Shown one piece after another: positions 8,424 to 17,642 of a DNA stretch of 64,000 nucleotides. The notes under the pieces are model-generated. The model did no database searches and was not told where the DNA came from. It saw only the letters and a program-made list of their open reading frames with translations. This stretch comes from Alkalinema sp. FACHB-956. Its GTDB lineage: Bacteria; Cyanobacteriota; Cyanobacteriia; Leptolyngbyales; Leptolyngbyaceae. A program made the translations under genes and the position numbers. The DNA is taken from the NCBI RefSeq assembly GCF_014697025.1, contig NZ_JACJRC010000005.1, positions 62,001 to 126,000 on the forward strand, given 5' to 3'. Each line of letters starts with the position of its first letter. Position 1 is the first letter of the stretch.

Positions 8424-9221
8424 TTACTGCCCTTGATTCATTCTCTTTTCAAGTTCAGCCAAGGGAACACCGCCAGAAAAGGCTTGACCATTCATGATGA
8501 AGAAGGGCGTGCCATCAATGCCCAACTGATCCCCCAGGGCTTGGTCTTTGGCCACCGCAGCGGCGGCAGCAGCACTGGTACGATCGCGTTCAAATTTGGC
8601 CAGATCCAGCTTCAACGACGTGGCAATGGCGGAATAGGTTGCTGAGTTGAGGGATTTCTGTTGGGCGAAGAGGGCGTCGTGGTATTCCCAGAACTTGCCC
8701 TGTTGTTGCGCGGCCCAGGAAGCTTTGGCCGCATTGACTGCTTCCGGATGGATGGAGCTGAGGGGGAAATGCTTGTAGACGAGGGTGACTTTGTCGGGAT
8801 ATTTTTTGACAAATTCCTTGAGGGTTGGGATGACACCAGCGCAATAGGGACATTGAAAATCGGAGAACTCAAAGAGCACCACTTTGCCCAAGGGTGCACC
8901 CAGGGTTGGGGAGGATCCGATCGCGGCTTTGGGGTTAGTTTTAAGCTGATCGAGCAGGGCTTGTTGGGCTTGTTGGGCCTGCTTGGCCTGATCTTGCTGG
9001 TATTTGCGCACGGATTCCAAAATCACTTCAGGATGCTTGCGCAAGACTTCTAGAACCTGCTGCTCGAACTGGGGATCGATTTTGGTTTCAGCTTGGACGG
9101 GCACTTTGGAACAACTGAAGAGGGCAATGCAAACTGCTAAAAGTCCCGCGATCGCGGTTTTCCGACTCACCCAGTTCTTTTTGACCCAGCTATTTTTGCC
9201 CAACCACGAATTTTTCACCAT
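8424..9221 (-). CDS. DsbA-family thiol oxidoreductase, membrane or lipid anchored
   Basis: From ATG 9221 the protein has 265 residues. An N-terminal hydrophobic segment (TAIAGLLAVCIALFSC) ends in a lipobox-like LFSC, suggesting a lipoprotein or a signal anchor. A glutamine-rich helix near residues 75-100 follows. The thioredoxin-fold domain begins around 115 with FEFSDFQCPYCAGVIP, containing the CPYC active site. The cis-proline loop is GIDGTPFFIMNG. This is the periplasmic DsbA/BdbD type that forms or isomerises disulfides. A longer reading to a TTG at 9287 is possible but lacks signal logic. Cyanobacterial relatives are often annotated simply as thioredoxin-domain proteins. Confidence 0.85.
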   Translation of the reverse strand: MVKNSWLGKNSWVKKNWVSRKTAIAGLLAVCIALFSCSKVPVQAETKIDPQFEQQVLEVLRKHPEVILESVRKYQQDQAKQAQQAQQALLDQLKTNPKAAIGSSPTLGAPLGKVVLFEFSDFQCPYCAGVIPTLKEFVKKYPDKVTLVYKHFPLSSIHPEAVNAAKASWAAQQQGKFWEYHDALFAQQKSLNSATYSAIATSLKLDLAKFERDRTSAAAAAAVAKDQALGDQLGIDGTPFFIMNGQAFSGGVPLAELEKRMNQGQ

Positions 9222-9374
9222 CGTCTTGTTCTCAAGCAGCTTTTTCAGTATAGGCAACCGGGTATAGGTTGAAAATGAACTTTGCAATTTTGGCGTTGCA
9301 ATTTCAGCTTTAGGGCTACTTGAGAAGGATGAAACTACTTGAGAACAATGATCCCCGGAGATGGAAGCTGAGGT

Positions 9375-9941
9375 TTAGGCGATAGGCTCGATGTGGAGGA
9401 GGTTTTGCACGTCCCTTAAGGGCAGATGCCAGATCGCCTCCGGTTGCCAATTGCCAACGTCCAAACGGGAGGCATGGCCTCGCTGGTAGGCGGTGCGGAG
9501 CCGCTGCTGGAGCTGCTGGGGGGAGGTTTGGAGGGCGCGGCGGTGGTGGTGAATTATCCGCAGGAGGCCCAAACCGATGATGACGTGGGCCAGCCGAAAC
9601 TGGGCCCCTAGGAGGAAGGCTTGGACTTCGGCTTCGCCGATCGGGTTGGTGCCGTAGCCTGTGAGAACGTGGACAATGTCGTGGAGTTGTTTGCGGCGTG
9701 GCCCAGTCGTGAGGGGTTGCAGGTGGTGCTGTTCCAAAAATTCAACGACGCAGTAGCCCAGGGTTCCGGCGGGAAGCTGGCTCAGTTCTTCTAGGCAAAT
9801 GACGGTGGGAACGTTGATGCCTAAACGATCGCCGATGCGATCGACGCGGTCTAAAAAGGTGGGAACGGAGAAGAGTTTGCCTAAGCCAGCATTGGATAGG
9901 GGTGGGAGAGTGGAAGGGTGGGAGGAATCGATCGATTGCAT
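9375..9941 (-). CDS. Coq4-family protein
   Basis: 188 residues from ATG 9941, which has GAGG eight bases upstream. A longer reading starts at ATG 10013. The centre carries HDIVHVLTGYGTNPIGE, an H-D-x2-H-x11-E metal-binding motif diagnostic of the Coq4 family. In eukaryotes Coq4 acts on the ring C1 position during ubiquinone synthesis and binds the Coq complex. Cyanobacteria make plastoquinone rather than ubiquinone, so the substrate here is unknown. No signal or membrane segment is present. It lies between a DsbA-like gene and a histidine kinase gene on the same strand, without obvious functional linkage. Confidence 0.8.
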   Translation of the reverse strand: MQSIDSSHPSTLPPLSNAGLGKLFSVPTFLDRVDRIGDRLGINVPTVICLEELSQLPAGTLGYCVVEFLEQHHLQPLTTGPRRKQLHDIVHVLTGYGTNPIGEAEVQAFLLGAQFRLAHVIIGLGLLRIIHHHRRALQTSPQQLQQRLRTAYQRGHASRLDVGNWQPEAIWHLPLRDVQNLLHIEPIA

Positions 9942-10068
9942 CAGAGGAACCTCGTGATTGGGATTCAGTTCGAGTGGGTTGATGCTGCGATCGTAGGGGA
10001 TCGGCCAGGGCATAGGCTTGAAGCGAAAGTCCTATTTGGGGCAAGGTTCGGTGGCAGATGACCTAGGA

Positions 10069-11352
10069 CTAAAGTCGGATGGGAATTTCGATGACGAATT
10101 TGGAGCCTTGGCCAGGGGTGGAGTCGCACCAAAGTTTCCCCTGATGTTTTTCCGTCACTATTTGGTAGCTGATAGATAACCCAAGACCCGTTCCTTTGCC
10201 GATCGGCTTGGTGGTGAAGAAAGGATCAAAAATTCGCGATCGTAGAGCTTCCGGAATTCCTGTACCGTTGTCTTTGATGACAACTTCAACACATTGGTTA
10301 GCATTGACTTTTGTAGAGATCCAAATGGTGGGAGATAGGGGGGGTTGACGATTCTTATTTCGTTGTCTTTCCGAGTTTTCTAATGCATCAATTGAGTTAC
10401 TAATTAAGCTCATAAAGACTTGATTGATTTGTCCTGGATAGCATGCAATCAACGGCAATTCTCCGTAGTCTTTGACCACTTGAATGGCTGTCAAGTTGGG
10501 CATCTCCAAGAGGCGATGCTGCAAAATCAGGAGGGTACTATCGATGCCTTGGTGTAAATCTACGGTCTTGAATTCTGCCTCATCTAAACGAGAAAAGTTC
10601 CGTAGAGATAATACAATCTGCTGAATTCGTTCCGTTCCCGTCTGCATTGACCGCAGAATTTTGCTGCAATCTTGTTCAACAAATGCGAGATCGATGTCAT
10701 CCAAATTGGCCTGAAGGACTGCGGGAGGCTCTGGGTAGAAAAGTTGATAGGCTTGTACGACTTCTAGGAGATCTCGTACATAGCGATCGAGATGTTTGAT
10801 GTTGCCATGGATGAAGCTGACTGGGTTATTGATTTCGTGGGCAATTCCCGCGACCAATTGCCCTAGGGATGTCATTTTTTCGTTTTGAATAATTTGAACT
10901 TGCGTCGCGTGCAGTTGTTGCAGTAATGATTCAAGTTCACGATTTTTGAGGCTGAGTTCTTGAGTGCGATCGGCAACTTTTTGTTCGAGCTTTTGATTAT
11001 ATTCCTGGAGTTGTTCTGCTTGGGTTTGCAATTGTTGAGCCGATCGTCGGAGTTCTTGCTCAACGAATTCCCGTTGTTGATTTTCAGTTCTTAAGGGTTT
11101 ATAGGTAAAGTAGTAGAGCGCAGGGGATATCAGCAGTGATAGGCCAGTTGCATCGACAACCGCTTCGAGCAATCCAGGCATGGAGGGAAGTAGCGTAAAG
11201 CCCAGCATGATCAATAGTTCGGCAATAAATACCGACAAGGCAACTGCAATGAAGAAAAATTTAGGGGACTTGCTCTTTGACAACTTAACCCACCATTGAG
11301 GCAACCATTGAAACGATAAAAGCGGAAGAGACCCAATTGAACGTTGCTTCAT
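10069..11352 (-). CDS. Membrane sensor histidine kinase
   Basis: 427 residues from ATG 11352 (a GTG at 11379 would extend it). Two transmembrane segments lie near residues 33-58 and 65-88, with almost no periplasmic loop. A long coiled coil (about 95-155) leads to the dimerisation/phosphoacceptor helix with the H box [16 protein letters not shown]1 (DNGTGIP), F and G2 (GKGTGLGLS) boxes of the ATPase domain follow. The phosphorylated residue is the His in AHEINNP. With no sizeable extracellular domain it likely senses a membrane or cytoplasmic signal. No response regulator gene is adjacent. Confidence 0.9.
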   Translation of the reverse strand: MKQRSIGSLPLLSFQWLPQWWVKLSKSKSPKFFFIAVALSVFIAELLIMLGFTLLPSMPGLLEAVVDATGLSLLISPALYYFTYKPLRTENQQREFVEQELRRSAQQLQTQAEQLQEYNQKLEQKVADRTQELSLKNRELESLLQQLHATQVQIIQNEKMTSLGQLVAGIAHEINNPVSFIHGNIKHLDRYVRDLLEVVQAYQLFYPEPPAVLQANLDDIDLAFVEQDCSKILRSMQTGTERIQQIVLSLRNFSRLDEAEFKTVDLHQGIDSTLLILQHRLLEMPNLTAIQVVKDYGELPLIACYPGQINQVFMSLISNSIDALENSERQRNKNRQPPLSPTIWISTKVNANQCVEVVIKDNGTGIPEALRSRIFDPFFTTKPIGKGTGLGLSISYQIVTEKHQGKLWCDSTPGQGSKFVIEIPIRL

Positions 11353-11474
11353 TCTTGCTGACAGCAACCCCTGTGCCACTGACTTGTAAACTTGCTCTGG
11401 CTTACTATGCCCTTTTTTTCAGCGGATCTAACGATCGCACTCTACCATTCCAACTGTGCCAGTTATGGGCCAGT

Positions 11475-11687
11475 CTAGTCTTCCAGAATTTCCATCAGGT
11501 CTTCGATCGACACTTCAAAGACCTGCGCAATCTTGTAAACAGTGGATAAGTCAACCGTGTTGAGGGCACCTCGCTGGACATAGCTTTTCAGGGTGCTGTA
11601 GTTGACCCCTGCCCGATCGGCGGCTTCTTTGAGCGTCCAGCCTCTTGCGTTTGCGAGTTCCCGAATTCGTAGTCTAACCAGCCCCAT
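11475..11687 (-). CDS. Small Cro/C1-type helix-turn-helix regulator
   Basis: 70 residues from ATG 11687 (MGLVRLRIRELANARGW). The sequence LKEAADRAGVNYSTLKSYVQ is a typical XRE-family helix-turn-helix, followed by LSTVYKIAQVFEVSIEDLM, the fourth and fifth helices. It should bind DNA as a dimer, with no sensor domain. An upstream extension to 11783 is open but not homologous. It is transcribed away from an 84-residue protein of unknown function; the shared 127-base spacer could hold an operator for both. Confidence 0.85.
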   Translation of the reverse strand: MGLVRLRIRELANARGWTLKEAADRAGVNYSTLKSYVQRGALNTVDLSTVYKIAQVFEVSIEDLMEILED

Positions 11688-11791
11688 GAGCAACTTGACA
11701 AAGACGCAGATGCATCTTTTAATAGGTGGTACGTTATCAAACGCGATCGCTCCCTTGCCTGGAAAACTCGTGAGCGATCGCACTTCCTACC

Positions 11792-11802
11792 CCCGTTACG
11801 GG
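11792..11802. promoter_or_regulatory. Candidate operator palindrome
   Basis: CCCGTTACGGG is an 11-base perfect inverted repeat directly before the ribosome-binding region of the gene starting at 11815, in the spacer shared with the XRE regulator. A TTGACA hexamer lies at 11695-11700. Binding is inferred only from position. Confidence 0.3.
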
Positions 11803-11814
11803 AGTGATTCACCT

Positions 11815-12069
11815 ATGATACCAGTCTCTCAGCCGTTCAACGCGGCCCAGTTTTGCTATGAATTAGCCTCCGATCGAGATGCCCGATCGGGCCAGTCTTA
11901 CCGTGATTTATTATCACCTTGGTGCATTGTGCAGCATTTACCCAATTGCCAACGCCTCACCGTCGCCCGATTCCGCAAACGCAATGATGCCTCGGAACAT
12001 TTGAAAGTTTTGCGGAGATTAAATCCCCTAGGGGATTATGAAATCGTCTTTGAAGCACCGATAGGTTGA
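11815..12069 (+). CDS. 84-residue protein, unknown function
   Basis: Starts MIPVSQPFNAAQFCYELASD and ends DYEIVFEAPIG. GGGAG lies about 9 bases before ATG 11815. The sequence has the composition of a compact soluble protein (QSYRDLLSPWCIVQHL, RLTVARFRKRNDASEH). I do not recognise the family. It diverges from the small XRE regulator and meets the hepT gene tail-to-tail. A longer open frame back to 11602 overlaps the XRE gene antisense and is not credible. Confidence 0.6.
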   Translation: MIPVSQPFNAAQFCYELASDRDARSGQSYRDLLSPWCIVQHLPNCQRLTVARFRKRNDASEHLKVLRRLNPLGDYEIVFEAPIG

Positions 12070-12079
12070 TGAAATTTGC

Positions 12080-12415
12080 TCAATTCAACGCTCTCAAAAT
12101 TACTTCAATACATTCCTTCAAACTGGGTAATTCTTGCTCTACAACTAACCAAACAATCTCCAGATCAATTTCAAAATAATTGTGAGCCAGAATATTTCGC
12201 ATCCCGATCATCTTCGTCCAAGGAACCTCTGGATGCTGATTTCTAATCACCGCAGATAGCGATCGGGCTGCTTCACCAATAATTTGAAGATTTTGAGTAA
12301 ACCAAACTTGAATCAATTCATTTCGTTCAAATTCCGGTCTTCCCTGCAACGCATAACGATTGATTCGATCGATCGCCTCTAGAATATCTTGCAGCTTCTC
12401 GCGATCGTCCCTCAT
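12080..12415 (-). CDS. hepT: HepT-like ribonuclease toxin (HEPN, DUF86)
   Basis: 111 residues of all-helical HEPN fold. The catalytic RNase motif R-x4-H-x-Y is present as RNILAHNY. In the HepT/MntA family the tyrosine of this motif is the residue that the antitoxin modifies with AMP. It follows the mntA-like gene with a 4-base ATGA overlap, the classical translational coupling of this toxin-antitoxin type. It is complete, with its ATG in the end of the upstream gene. Confidence 0.88.
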   Translation of the reverse strand: MRDDREKLQDILEAIDRINRYALQGRPEFERNELIQVWFTQNLQIIGEAARSLSAVIRNQHPEVPWTKMIGMRNILAHNYFEIDLEIVWLVVEQELPSLKECIEVILRALN

Positions 12416-12702
12416 AGCGGCACTGCCTCACTAAGCACCCGATCGCGAATCCTTTCCCGCAACCCCTTTTCCGTCACCACATCCACCGAACACCCCAACA
12501 ACTCCTGAAGCGCCATCAACAACCCACCCAAATCCAGCAAACTATATCCAGGCTCCACTTCCACCAAAAAATCCACATCACTGTCTGCATCCGCCTCGCC
12601 CCGCGCCACCGATCCAAACACCCGGACATTGTACGCCCCATACTGCGCCGCCAACCCCAAAATGGCTTCCCGATTTGCCCAGAGACGCTCCCCAAGCTCC
12701 AT
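12412..12702 (-). CDS. mntA: MntA-like nucleotidyltransferase antitoxin
   Basis: 96 residues from ATG 12702 (MELGERLWANREAIL). An open extension to 12780 looks non-coding. The minimal nucleotidyltransferase signature G-S-x10-D-x-D is present: GSVARGEADADSDVDFLVEV. Proteins of this group add AMP to the HepT tyrosine and so neutralise it. The gene is transcribed first and overlaps hepT by four bases. It diverges from recQ across about 155 bases. Confidence 0.88.
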   Translation of the reverse strand: MELGERLWANREAILGLAAQYGAYNVRVFGSVARGEADADSDVDFLVEVEPGYSLLDLGGLLMALQELLGCSVDVVTEKGLRERIRDRVLSEAVPL

Positions 12703-12857
12703 TTTACCAAGCTCCTCAAAACGATTCCTGTAAGGATTCCTGCAAAGACTACCAGCAATTCTTGCCCCCACATCCCCCATTATAAGATTCTCGTGATCAA
12801 GCCCATCAGATACGCTACCCTAGCCTCAGTGCAACCTCCAGGTCTATCTCTAGGTCT

Positions 12858-15182
12858 ATGGCAGTTTCTCCCTCCTCCGCCACCACCGAACTTTTGGAAC
12901 AGTACCTCAAACACTACTTTGGGTACGATAGCTTCCGTCCCGGCCAACGGGAAATCATCGAAGCCGCCCTCAACGGCCAAGATGTCCTCGTCCTCATCCC
13001 CACCGGCGGTGGCAAATCCCTCTGCTTCCAACTGCCTGCCCTCCTCAGCCCCGGCCTAACGATCGTCGTTTCGCCGTTGATCGCCCTCATGCAAGACCAA
13101 GTGCAACTGCTGCAAAACAACGGCATCCTCGCCACCTTCCTTAACAGCAGCCTCAGCCCAGACGAAGCCCGATCGCGCACCCAAGACATCCTCAACGGCA
13201 AAATCAAACTCCTCTACGTCGCCCCAGAACGCCTCCTCAGCGACGAATTTCTCTTCTCCTTCCTACCCCAAATTCAATCCACGATCGGCATTGCCGCCTT
13301 CGCGATCGACGAAGCCCACTGCGTTTCCGAATGGGGCCACGACTTCCGCCCAGAATATCGCCAACTGGCCTACCTGCGATCGACCTACTCCCAAGTCCCC
13401 ATCTGGGCCCTCACCGCCACCGCCACCGAACGGGTTCGCACCGACATCATGACCCAACTGGGCCTGCGCAACCCCTTTGTTCAAGTCAGCAGCTTCAATC
13501 GGCCCAATCTCTACTACGAAGTCCGGCCCAAAAGCCGCAACACCTACGCCGACATGCTAGAACAAATCCGCCAAGCCGAGGGATCGGGCATTGTCTACTG
13601 CCTCAGTCGCAAGAACGTCGAAGAAGTGGCTGCCAAACTCTGCAAAGATGGCATTAAAGCACTGCCCTACCACGCAGGACTGAACGCTGAAACTCGAACA
13701 AAAAATCAACTTAGCTTCATTCGAGATGACGTACAAGTAATTGTGGCAACCATCGCCTTTGGCATGGGAATCAACAAGCCTGACGTTCGGTTCGTCATTC
13801 ACTACAGCTTACCCAAAAATATCGAAGGCTATTACCAGGAATCTGGACGGGCAGGCCGGGATGGGGAACCCGCTGTCTGCACGCTCTACTACAGCATGGG
13901 CGATGTCAAAACGATCGACTTCATCATCAGCCAAAAATGCGATCCCACAACTGGCGAACCTCTGGAAGAAGAACAACGCATCGCCCAACAACAACTCCGC
14001 CGCGTCATCAACTACGCTGAAGCCTTGGAATGTCGGCGCACCGTGCAACTCGGCTACTTTGGCGAAAGTTTTCCTGGCCATTGCGACAACTGTGATAACT
14101 GCCGTTTCCCTAAACCGATCGAAGATTGGACGATCGACGCCCAGAAGTTTCTGTCCTGTGTCGCACGGTTTGCCCAACGGGGTCAGCACTACGGCATCAA
14201 TTACGCGATCGACGTGCTGCGCGGTTCGAAGGAAAAACGCATCTTGCAGAATAACCACGATCAACTCTCCACCTATGGCATCGGCAAAGATAAAACAACC
14301 GAGCAATGGAAATTACTGGCCCGTTCGATCGTGCACCAAGGCTTAGTGGACGAAGCCACCGACGGCTACGCTGTGCTGAAATTGAATGATCTGAGTTGGG
14401 AAGTCCTGCGCGGTCAGCGACAAGTCATGGTGGCCGTAGAACCGCAGCGATCGGATGTAACGCTTCAACGCAGCGATATGGGCAATGAACAAGTCGAAGA
14501 ACTCTACGATCGCCTCCGCAAATTGCGCAAACAGATCGCCGATGATGAGGGCAACCCACCCTACGCCGTCTTCTCCAACGCGACCCTGCGGGAAATGGCA
14601 GAACAGCAACCCCTCGATCGCAAACAATTTCTGAAACTATCCGGGGTGGGCAATCGCAAATTAGATAAATATGGCGATATTTTTCTTCAAGAGATTAGCG
14701 ATTTTCGGACAGAACACGGATTAACCACCACGCCCCCTCCATCCCTCTCCCTCGCCACGCCCTCTCAGACATCGTCTAAGTTAATTCCCTTCCCGACAAC
14801 ATCCCGATCGGGAACCCCACCCCCAAAATTCGCCAGCCAGAAGGTTAACCAGCGGAACCCTTCCTCCACGGCCAACGTCAGCTCTACCCACCTACAAACG
14901 CTTTCTCTCCATCAAGAGGGATATACACCTGCGGACATTGCAGAAGCCCGAAACCTCCGTTTGGGAACGGTTTGGGAGCATCTCGTGGTGTTATTGGAGC
15001 GGGGCCATGGGGTTCAGGTCGATCGCCTCATTGCGGACGATCGGCGAGCCGTCATTGCCCAAGCCATCCAGCAGCTTCGAAGTGAGTCGCTAACGGCCAT
15101 TCGTGAAGTCGTCGGTGAGACCTATGGGTTTGATGAAATTCGCTTGGTTCGAGCTTGGATGCGATCGCAATCACAGTTCTAA
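12858..15182 (+). CDS. recQ: ATP-dependent DNA helicase RecQ
   Basis: 774 residues. The DEAH-type SF2 helicase core shows motif 0 (FGYDSFRPGQREII), Walker A (PTGGGKS), DEAH in the form IDEAHCVSEWGHDFRPEY, and motif VI (QESGRAGRDG). The RecQ zinc site follows: CRRTVQLGYFGE then CDNCDNC. An HRDC domain lies at about residues 550-620 (LPRE-like REMAEQQPLDRKQFLKLSGVG). A C-terminal helix-turn-helix of the HTH_40 helicase-associated type (EGYTPADIAEARNLRLGTVWEHL) ends the protein. It unwinds DNA 3'-5' in recombination and fork repair. A proline/serine-rich linker of about 60 residues joins HRDC to the HTH. Confidence 0.95.
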   Translation: MAVSPSSATTELLEQYLKHYFGYDSFRPGQREIIEAALNGQDVLVLIPTGGGKSLCFQLPALLSPGLTIVVSPLIALMQDQVQLLQNNGILATFLNSSLSPDEARSRTQDILNGKIKLLYVAPERLLSDEFLFSFLPQIQSTIGIAAFAIDEAHCVSEWGHDFRPEYRQLAYLRSTYSQVPIWALTATATERVRTDIMTQLGLRNPFVQVSSFNRPNLYYEVRPKSRNTYADMLEQIRQAEGSGIVYCLSRKNVEEVAAKLCKDGIKALPYHAGLNAETRTKNQLSFIRDDVQVIVATIAFGMGINKPDVRFVIHYSLPKNIEGYYQESGRAGRDGEPAVCTLYYSMGDVKTIDFIISQKCDPTTGEPLEEEQRIAQQQLRRVINYAEALECRRTVQLGYFGESFPGHCDNCDNCRFPKPIEDWTIDAQKFLSCVARFAQRGQHYGINYAIDVLRGSKEKRILQNNHDQLSTYGIGKDKTTEQWKLLARSIVHQGLVDEATDGYAVLKLNDLSWEVLRGQRQVMVAVEPQRSDVTLQRSDMGNEQVEELYDRLRKLRKQIADDEGNPPYAVFSNATLREMAEQQPLDRKQFLKLSGVGNRKLDKYGDIFLQEISDFRTEHGLTTTPPPSLSLATPSQTSSKLIPFPTTSRSGTPPPKFASQKVNQRNPSSTANVSSTHLQTLSLHQEGYTPADIAEARNLRLGTVWEHLVVLLERGHGVQVDRLIADDRRAVIAQAIQQLRSESLTAIREVVGETYGFDEIRLVRAWMRSQSQF

Positions 15183-15225
15183 CCAAAGTTACATCACAAA
15201 CTATTCAGGGTGACGTTGGTAGGAT

Positions 15226-15771
15226 ATGTTCACTCGGTTAAAAGCTGATATGACAAGTTCTCCTTTCCATCTGCCCGCGACAGCAGTTGCCTGTCTGTTA
15301 GCAATTAGTTTCTATCATTTACCCAGTAAAGCGCAAATCTCCGCTCCGGCCAAGCCGACGGTGATTGCAGCGGCCACGTCAGCGGATTTCCAAACGGAAC
15401 TGTTGCGATTGACCAATGCAGAGCGCAAGAAAGCGGGGCTGGCTCCCCTGAAATTATCGTCACTTCTCAACCAAGCAGCGCAGTCCCATGTGCAAGACAT
15501 GGTACAAAAGCAGTTCTTCAGCCACAAAGGTTCCAATGGTTCTTCCGTGGCCGATCGCGTCAAAGCAGTAGGCTACAAGTACTCCTATGTCGGTGAGAAC
15601 ATCGCTGCGGGCAATGCCACGGCATCCAGTACTGTTCAACAATGGATGAAGAGTCCTGGACACCGGGCCAATATCCTGAATCGTAACTATAAAGAGATTG
15701 GATTTGGCTATGCGAAATCCGATGATCAATATGGTCATTACTGGGTACAGGTTTTCGGAAGTAGTCGCTAG
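15226..15771 (+). CDS. Secreted CAP-domain (SCP-like) protein
   Basis: 181 residues with a signal peptide (TAVACLLAISFYHLPSKA), then a CAP domain from about 52. Family landmarks are LTNAERKKAGLAPLKL, HVQDMVQKQFFSH, GENIAAG, and WMKSPGHRANILN. The last two segments carry the conserved histidine/glutamate cavity residues. The substrate of bacterial CAP proteins is not settled. ATG 15226 has AGGAT very close, and ATG 15250 is an alternative. It is followed by a strong terminator. Confidence 0.85.
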   Translation: MFTRLKADMTSSPFHLPATAVACLLAISFYHLPSKAQISAPAKPTVIAAATSADFQTELLRLTNAERKKAGLAPLKLSSLLNQAAQSHVQDMVQKQFFSHKGSNGSSVADRVKAVGYKYSYVGENIAAGNATASSTVQQWMKSPGHRANILNRNYKEIGFGYAKSDDQYGHYWVQVFGSSR

Positions 15772-15873
15772 ATTCCACAGGATCTAACGCTATCTTTTGA
15801 AAACTCTGGCCTCTACAGATGACCGCCTTTAATTAAGACTATTCAATGTTTCAGCAATTTTCATCCCTAAGAC

Positions 15874-15897
15874 AAGGAGTCGATCGACTCCTTTTTT
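15874..15897 (+). terminator. Rho-independent terminator after the CAP gene
   Basis: A perfect 20-base palindrome AAGGAGTCGATCGACTCCTT at 15874-15893 is followed by a run of T (TTTT, then ATT). It lies about 100 bases past the CAP-domain stop. Confidence 0.8.
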
Positions 15898-15905
15898 ATT
15901 GACAA

Positions 15906-15969
15906 CAGAATCCCGACGTTTCTGTATTCCCCCTACAATTTGGGCGCTCTCGAAAAAGTCGGGATTCTG
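15906..15969. repeat. 12-bp inverted repeat with 40-base loop
   Basis: CAGAATCCCGAC at 15906-15917 and its exact complement GTCGGGATTCTG at 15958-15969. It lies in the convergent spacer between the CAP gene and murE. It could be part of murE transcription termination, although no T-run follows on the minus strand. Confidence 0.6.
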
Positions 15970-16057
15970 GGCTTTAGTCGCCTTCACTGAATTTCCTACA
16001 ACTAGCCATCCTGACGTTTCTAGATGTTTGCATCATTCGAACCAGTCGGAAGTCTGG

Positions 16058-17542
16058 CTAGGCATAACGCTCAGCTAGGGCATTACGGGCCTGTTCCCGA
16101 TCGTCAAAGTGGATCTTTTCTGTCCCCAGAATTTGGTAATCTTCGTGGCCTTTACCTGCAATCAGTACCCCATCGCCTGGTTGAGCCGACAGAATCGCCT
16201 GCCGAATCGCCGCCGCCCGATCGGCCATCACCGTGGGATTCGCCCCTGCATCGATACCCGCCAAAATATCCTGCAAAATTTGCTCTGGATCCTCCGTGCG
16301 GGGATTATCGGAAGTCACAACCGCGTGATCCGCTAGCCGAGCTGCAATCCCCCCCATCAAAGGCCGTTTCGTACGATCGCGATCGCCCCCACAGCCAAAC
16401 ACACAGATCATCTGCCCCGCAATAAACGGACGGGATGCCTTTAAGAGATTTTCCAAACTATCCGGCGTGTGGGCATAGTCCACAATCACGCTGATGTCTT
16501 GCTCCGGTTGCACCTGAACCCGCTCCATGCGTCCCGGCACGCCGACAAATTCCGGCAGGGCATTCACCATGGTTGGCAAATCCAGCCCCAGCAGTAAACC
16601 CGCCCCGATCGCCGCTAGCATATTAGCCAGATTGAACTGTCCTACCAATGGGGAGGTAAAGGGTGCACTGCCCAAGGGCGTATGCACAATCCCGCTCACC
16701 CCAGTAGCCGTATACACCACATCACTGAGGTACAGATCCGCTTCGCCTTCCGTGCTGTAAGACCAAGCGCGATCGCCCAGCCGCTCAATCAGTCGCCGAC
16801 CATAGCTGTCATCACAATTAACGATCGCCCGTCCCCGCAGATATTTCTCGCTAAACAGCAGCGCCTTCGCCTCGAAGTAGTCCTCCATATCCCGGTGGTA
16901 GTCGAGGTGATCCTGGGTCAGGTTCGTAAACACCGCCACATCGTACTGACAGCCCAGCACCCGCCCTTGGGCCAAGGCATGGGAACTGACTTCCATCACC
17001 GCCTGCTGGCAGCCCGCCGCCACCCCCGTCGCCAATTGCTTTTGCAAATCTACAGGAAACGGCGTGGTGTGCATAGCGACCTCATGGTAGCCCTCCCAGC
17101 GCACGTAGAGTGTCCCCATCAGCATCGGTTTCCGCTGCGATCGCTGGAGCAGAAATTCAATCAAATGGGTCGTCGTCGTTTTGCCATTGGTACCCGTGAC
17201 GCCAACCATTTGCAGCGCTTGGGTGGGGTAGTCATAAAAGGCAGCGGCTAGGTTAGCAGACGCCTGGGCCATATCGATCGCGGGAATGACACACTGCCCC
17301 GGTTGCAGATCCGTCTTGGCTTTTTCGGCAGCTTGGGGAGACACGACCGCCGCCACAGCCCCCGCCGCGATCGCGCTCTGCCAAAAATCACCGCCATCCA
17401 CCCGCGTCCCCGGCATCCCGATGAATAGATCTCCCGACTGGACCTTGTGGGAATTGGTGGTTAATCCTTTGACTTCGGCATTGAGTCCCGGATGATCCAC
17501 CGCAGCAAGTCCAGCCTTGTCAAATAGCTCTTTTAGCAGCAT
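16058..17542 (-). CDS. murE: UDP-N-acetylmuramoyl-L-alanyl-D-glutamate--2,6-diaminopimelate ligase
   Basis: 494 residues, the usual size of MurE. The ATP-binding loop is GVTGTNGKTTTTHLIE (about residues 116-131). The Mur-ligase signature lysine region is EDYFEAKALLF, and the C-terminal substrate loop carries DNPRTEDP, the DNPR motif that selects meso-diaminopimelate. The enzyme adds the third amino acid to the peptidoglycan stem in the cytoplasm. AGGAGG lies 8 bases before ATG 17542. It is a single gene here, not in a dcw cluster, as is usual in cyanobacteria. Confidence 0.96.
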   Translation of the reverse strand: MLLKELFDKAGLAAVDHPGLNAEVKGLTTNSHKVQSGDLFIGMPGTRVDGGDFWQSAIAAGAVAAVVSPQAAEKAKTDLQPGQCVIPAIDMAQASANLAAAFYDYPTQALQMVGVTGTNGKTTTTHLIEFLLQRSQRKPMLMGTLYVRWEGYHEVAMHTTPFPVDLQKQLATGVAAGCQQAVMEVSSHALAQGRVLGCQYDVAVFTNLTQDHLDYHRDMEDYFEAKALLFSEKYLRGRAIVNCDDSYGRRLIERLGDRAWSYSTEGEADLYLSDVVYTATGVSGIVHTPLGSAPFTSPLVGQFNLANMLAAIGAGLLLGLDLPTMVNALPEFVGVPGRMERVQVQPEQDISVIVDYAHTPDSLENLLKASRPFIAGQMICVFGCGGDRDRTKRPLMGGIAARLADHAVVTSDNPRTEDPEQILQDILAGIDAGANPTVMADRAAAIRQAILSAQPGDGVLIAGKGHEDYQILGTEKIHFDDREQARNALAERYA

Positions 17543-17642
17543 GTTAAGGTTCCTCCTGGCTATCCAATGGGATGTCGAATGGGTCTGAAGTCCGGTGGGA
17601 TCGCGAGCGATCGTTCCGGTTAGCGCCCATTGTCAGAGATCT

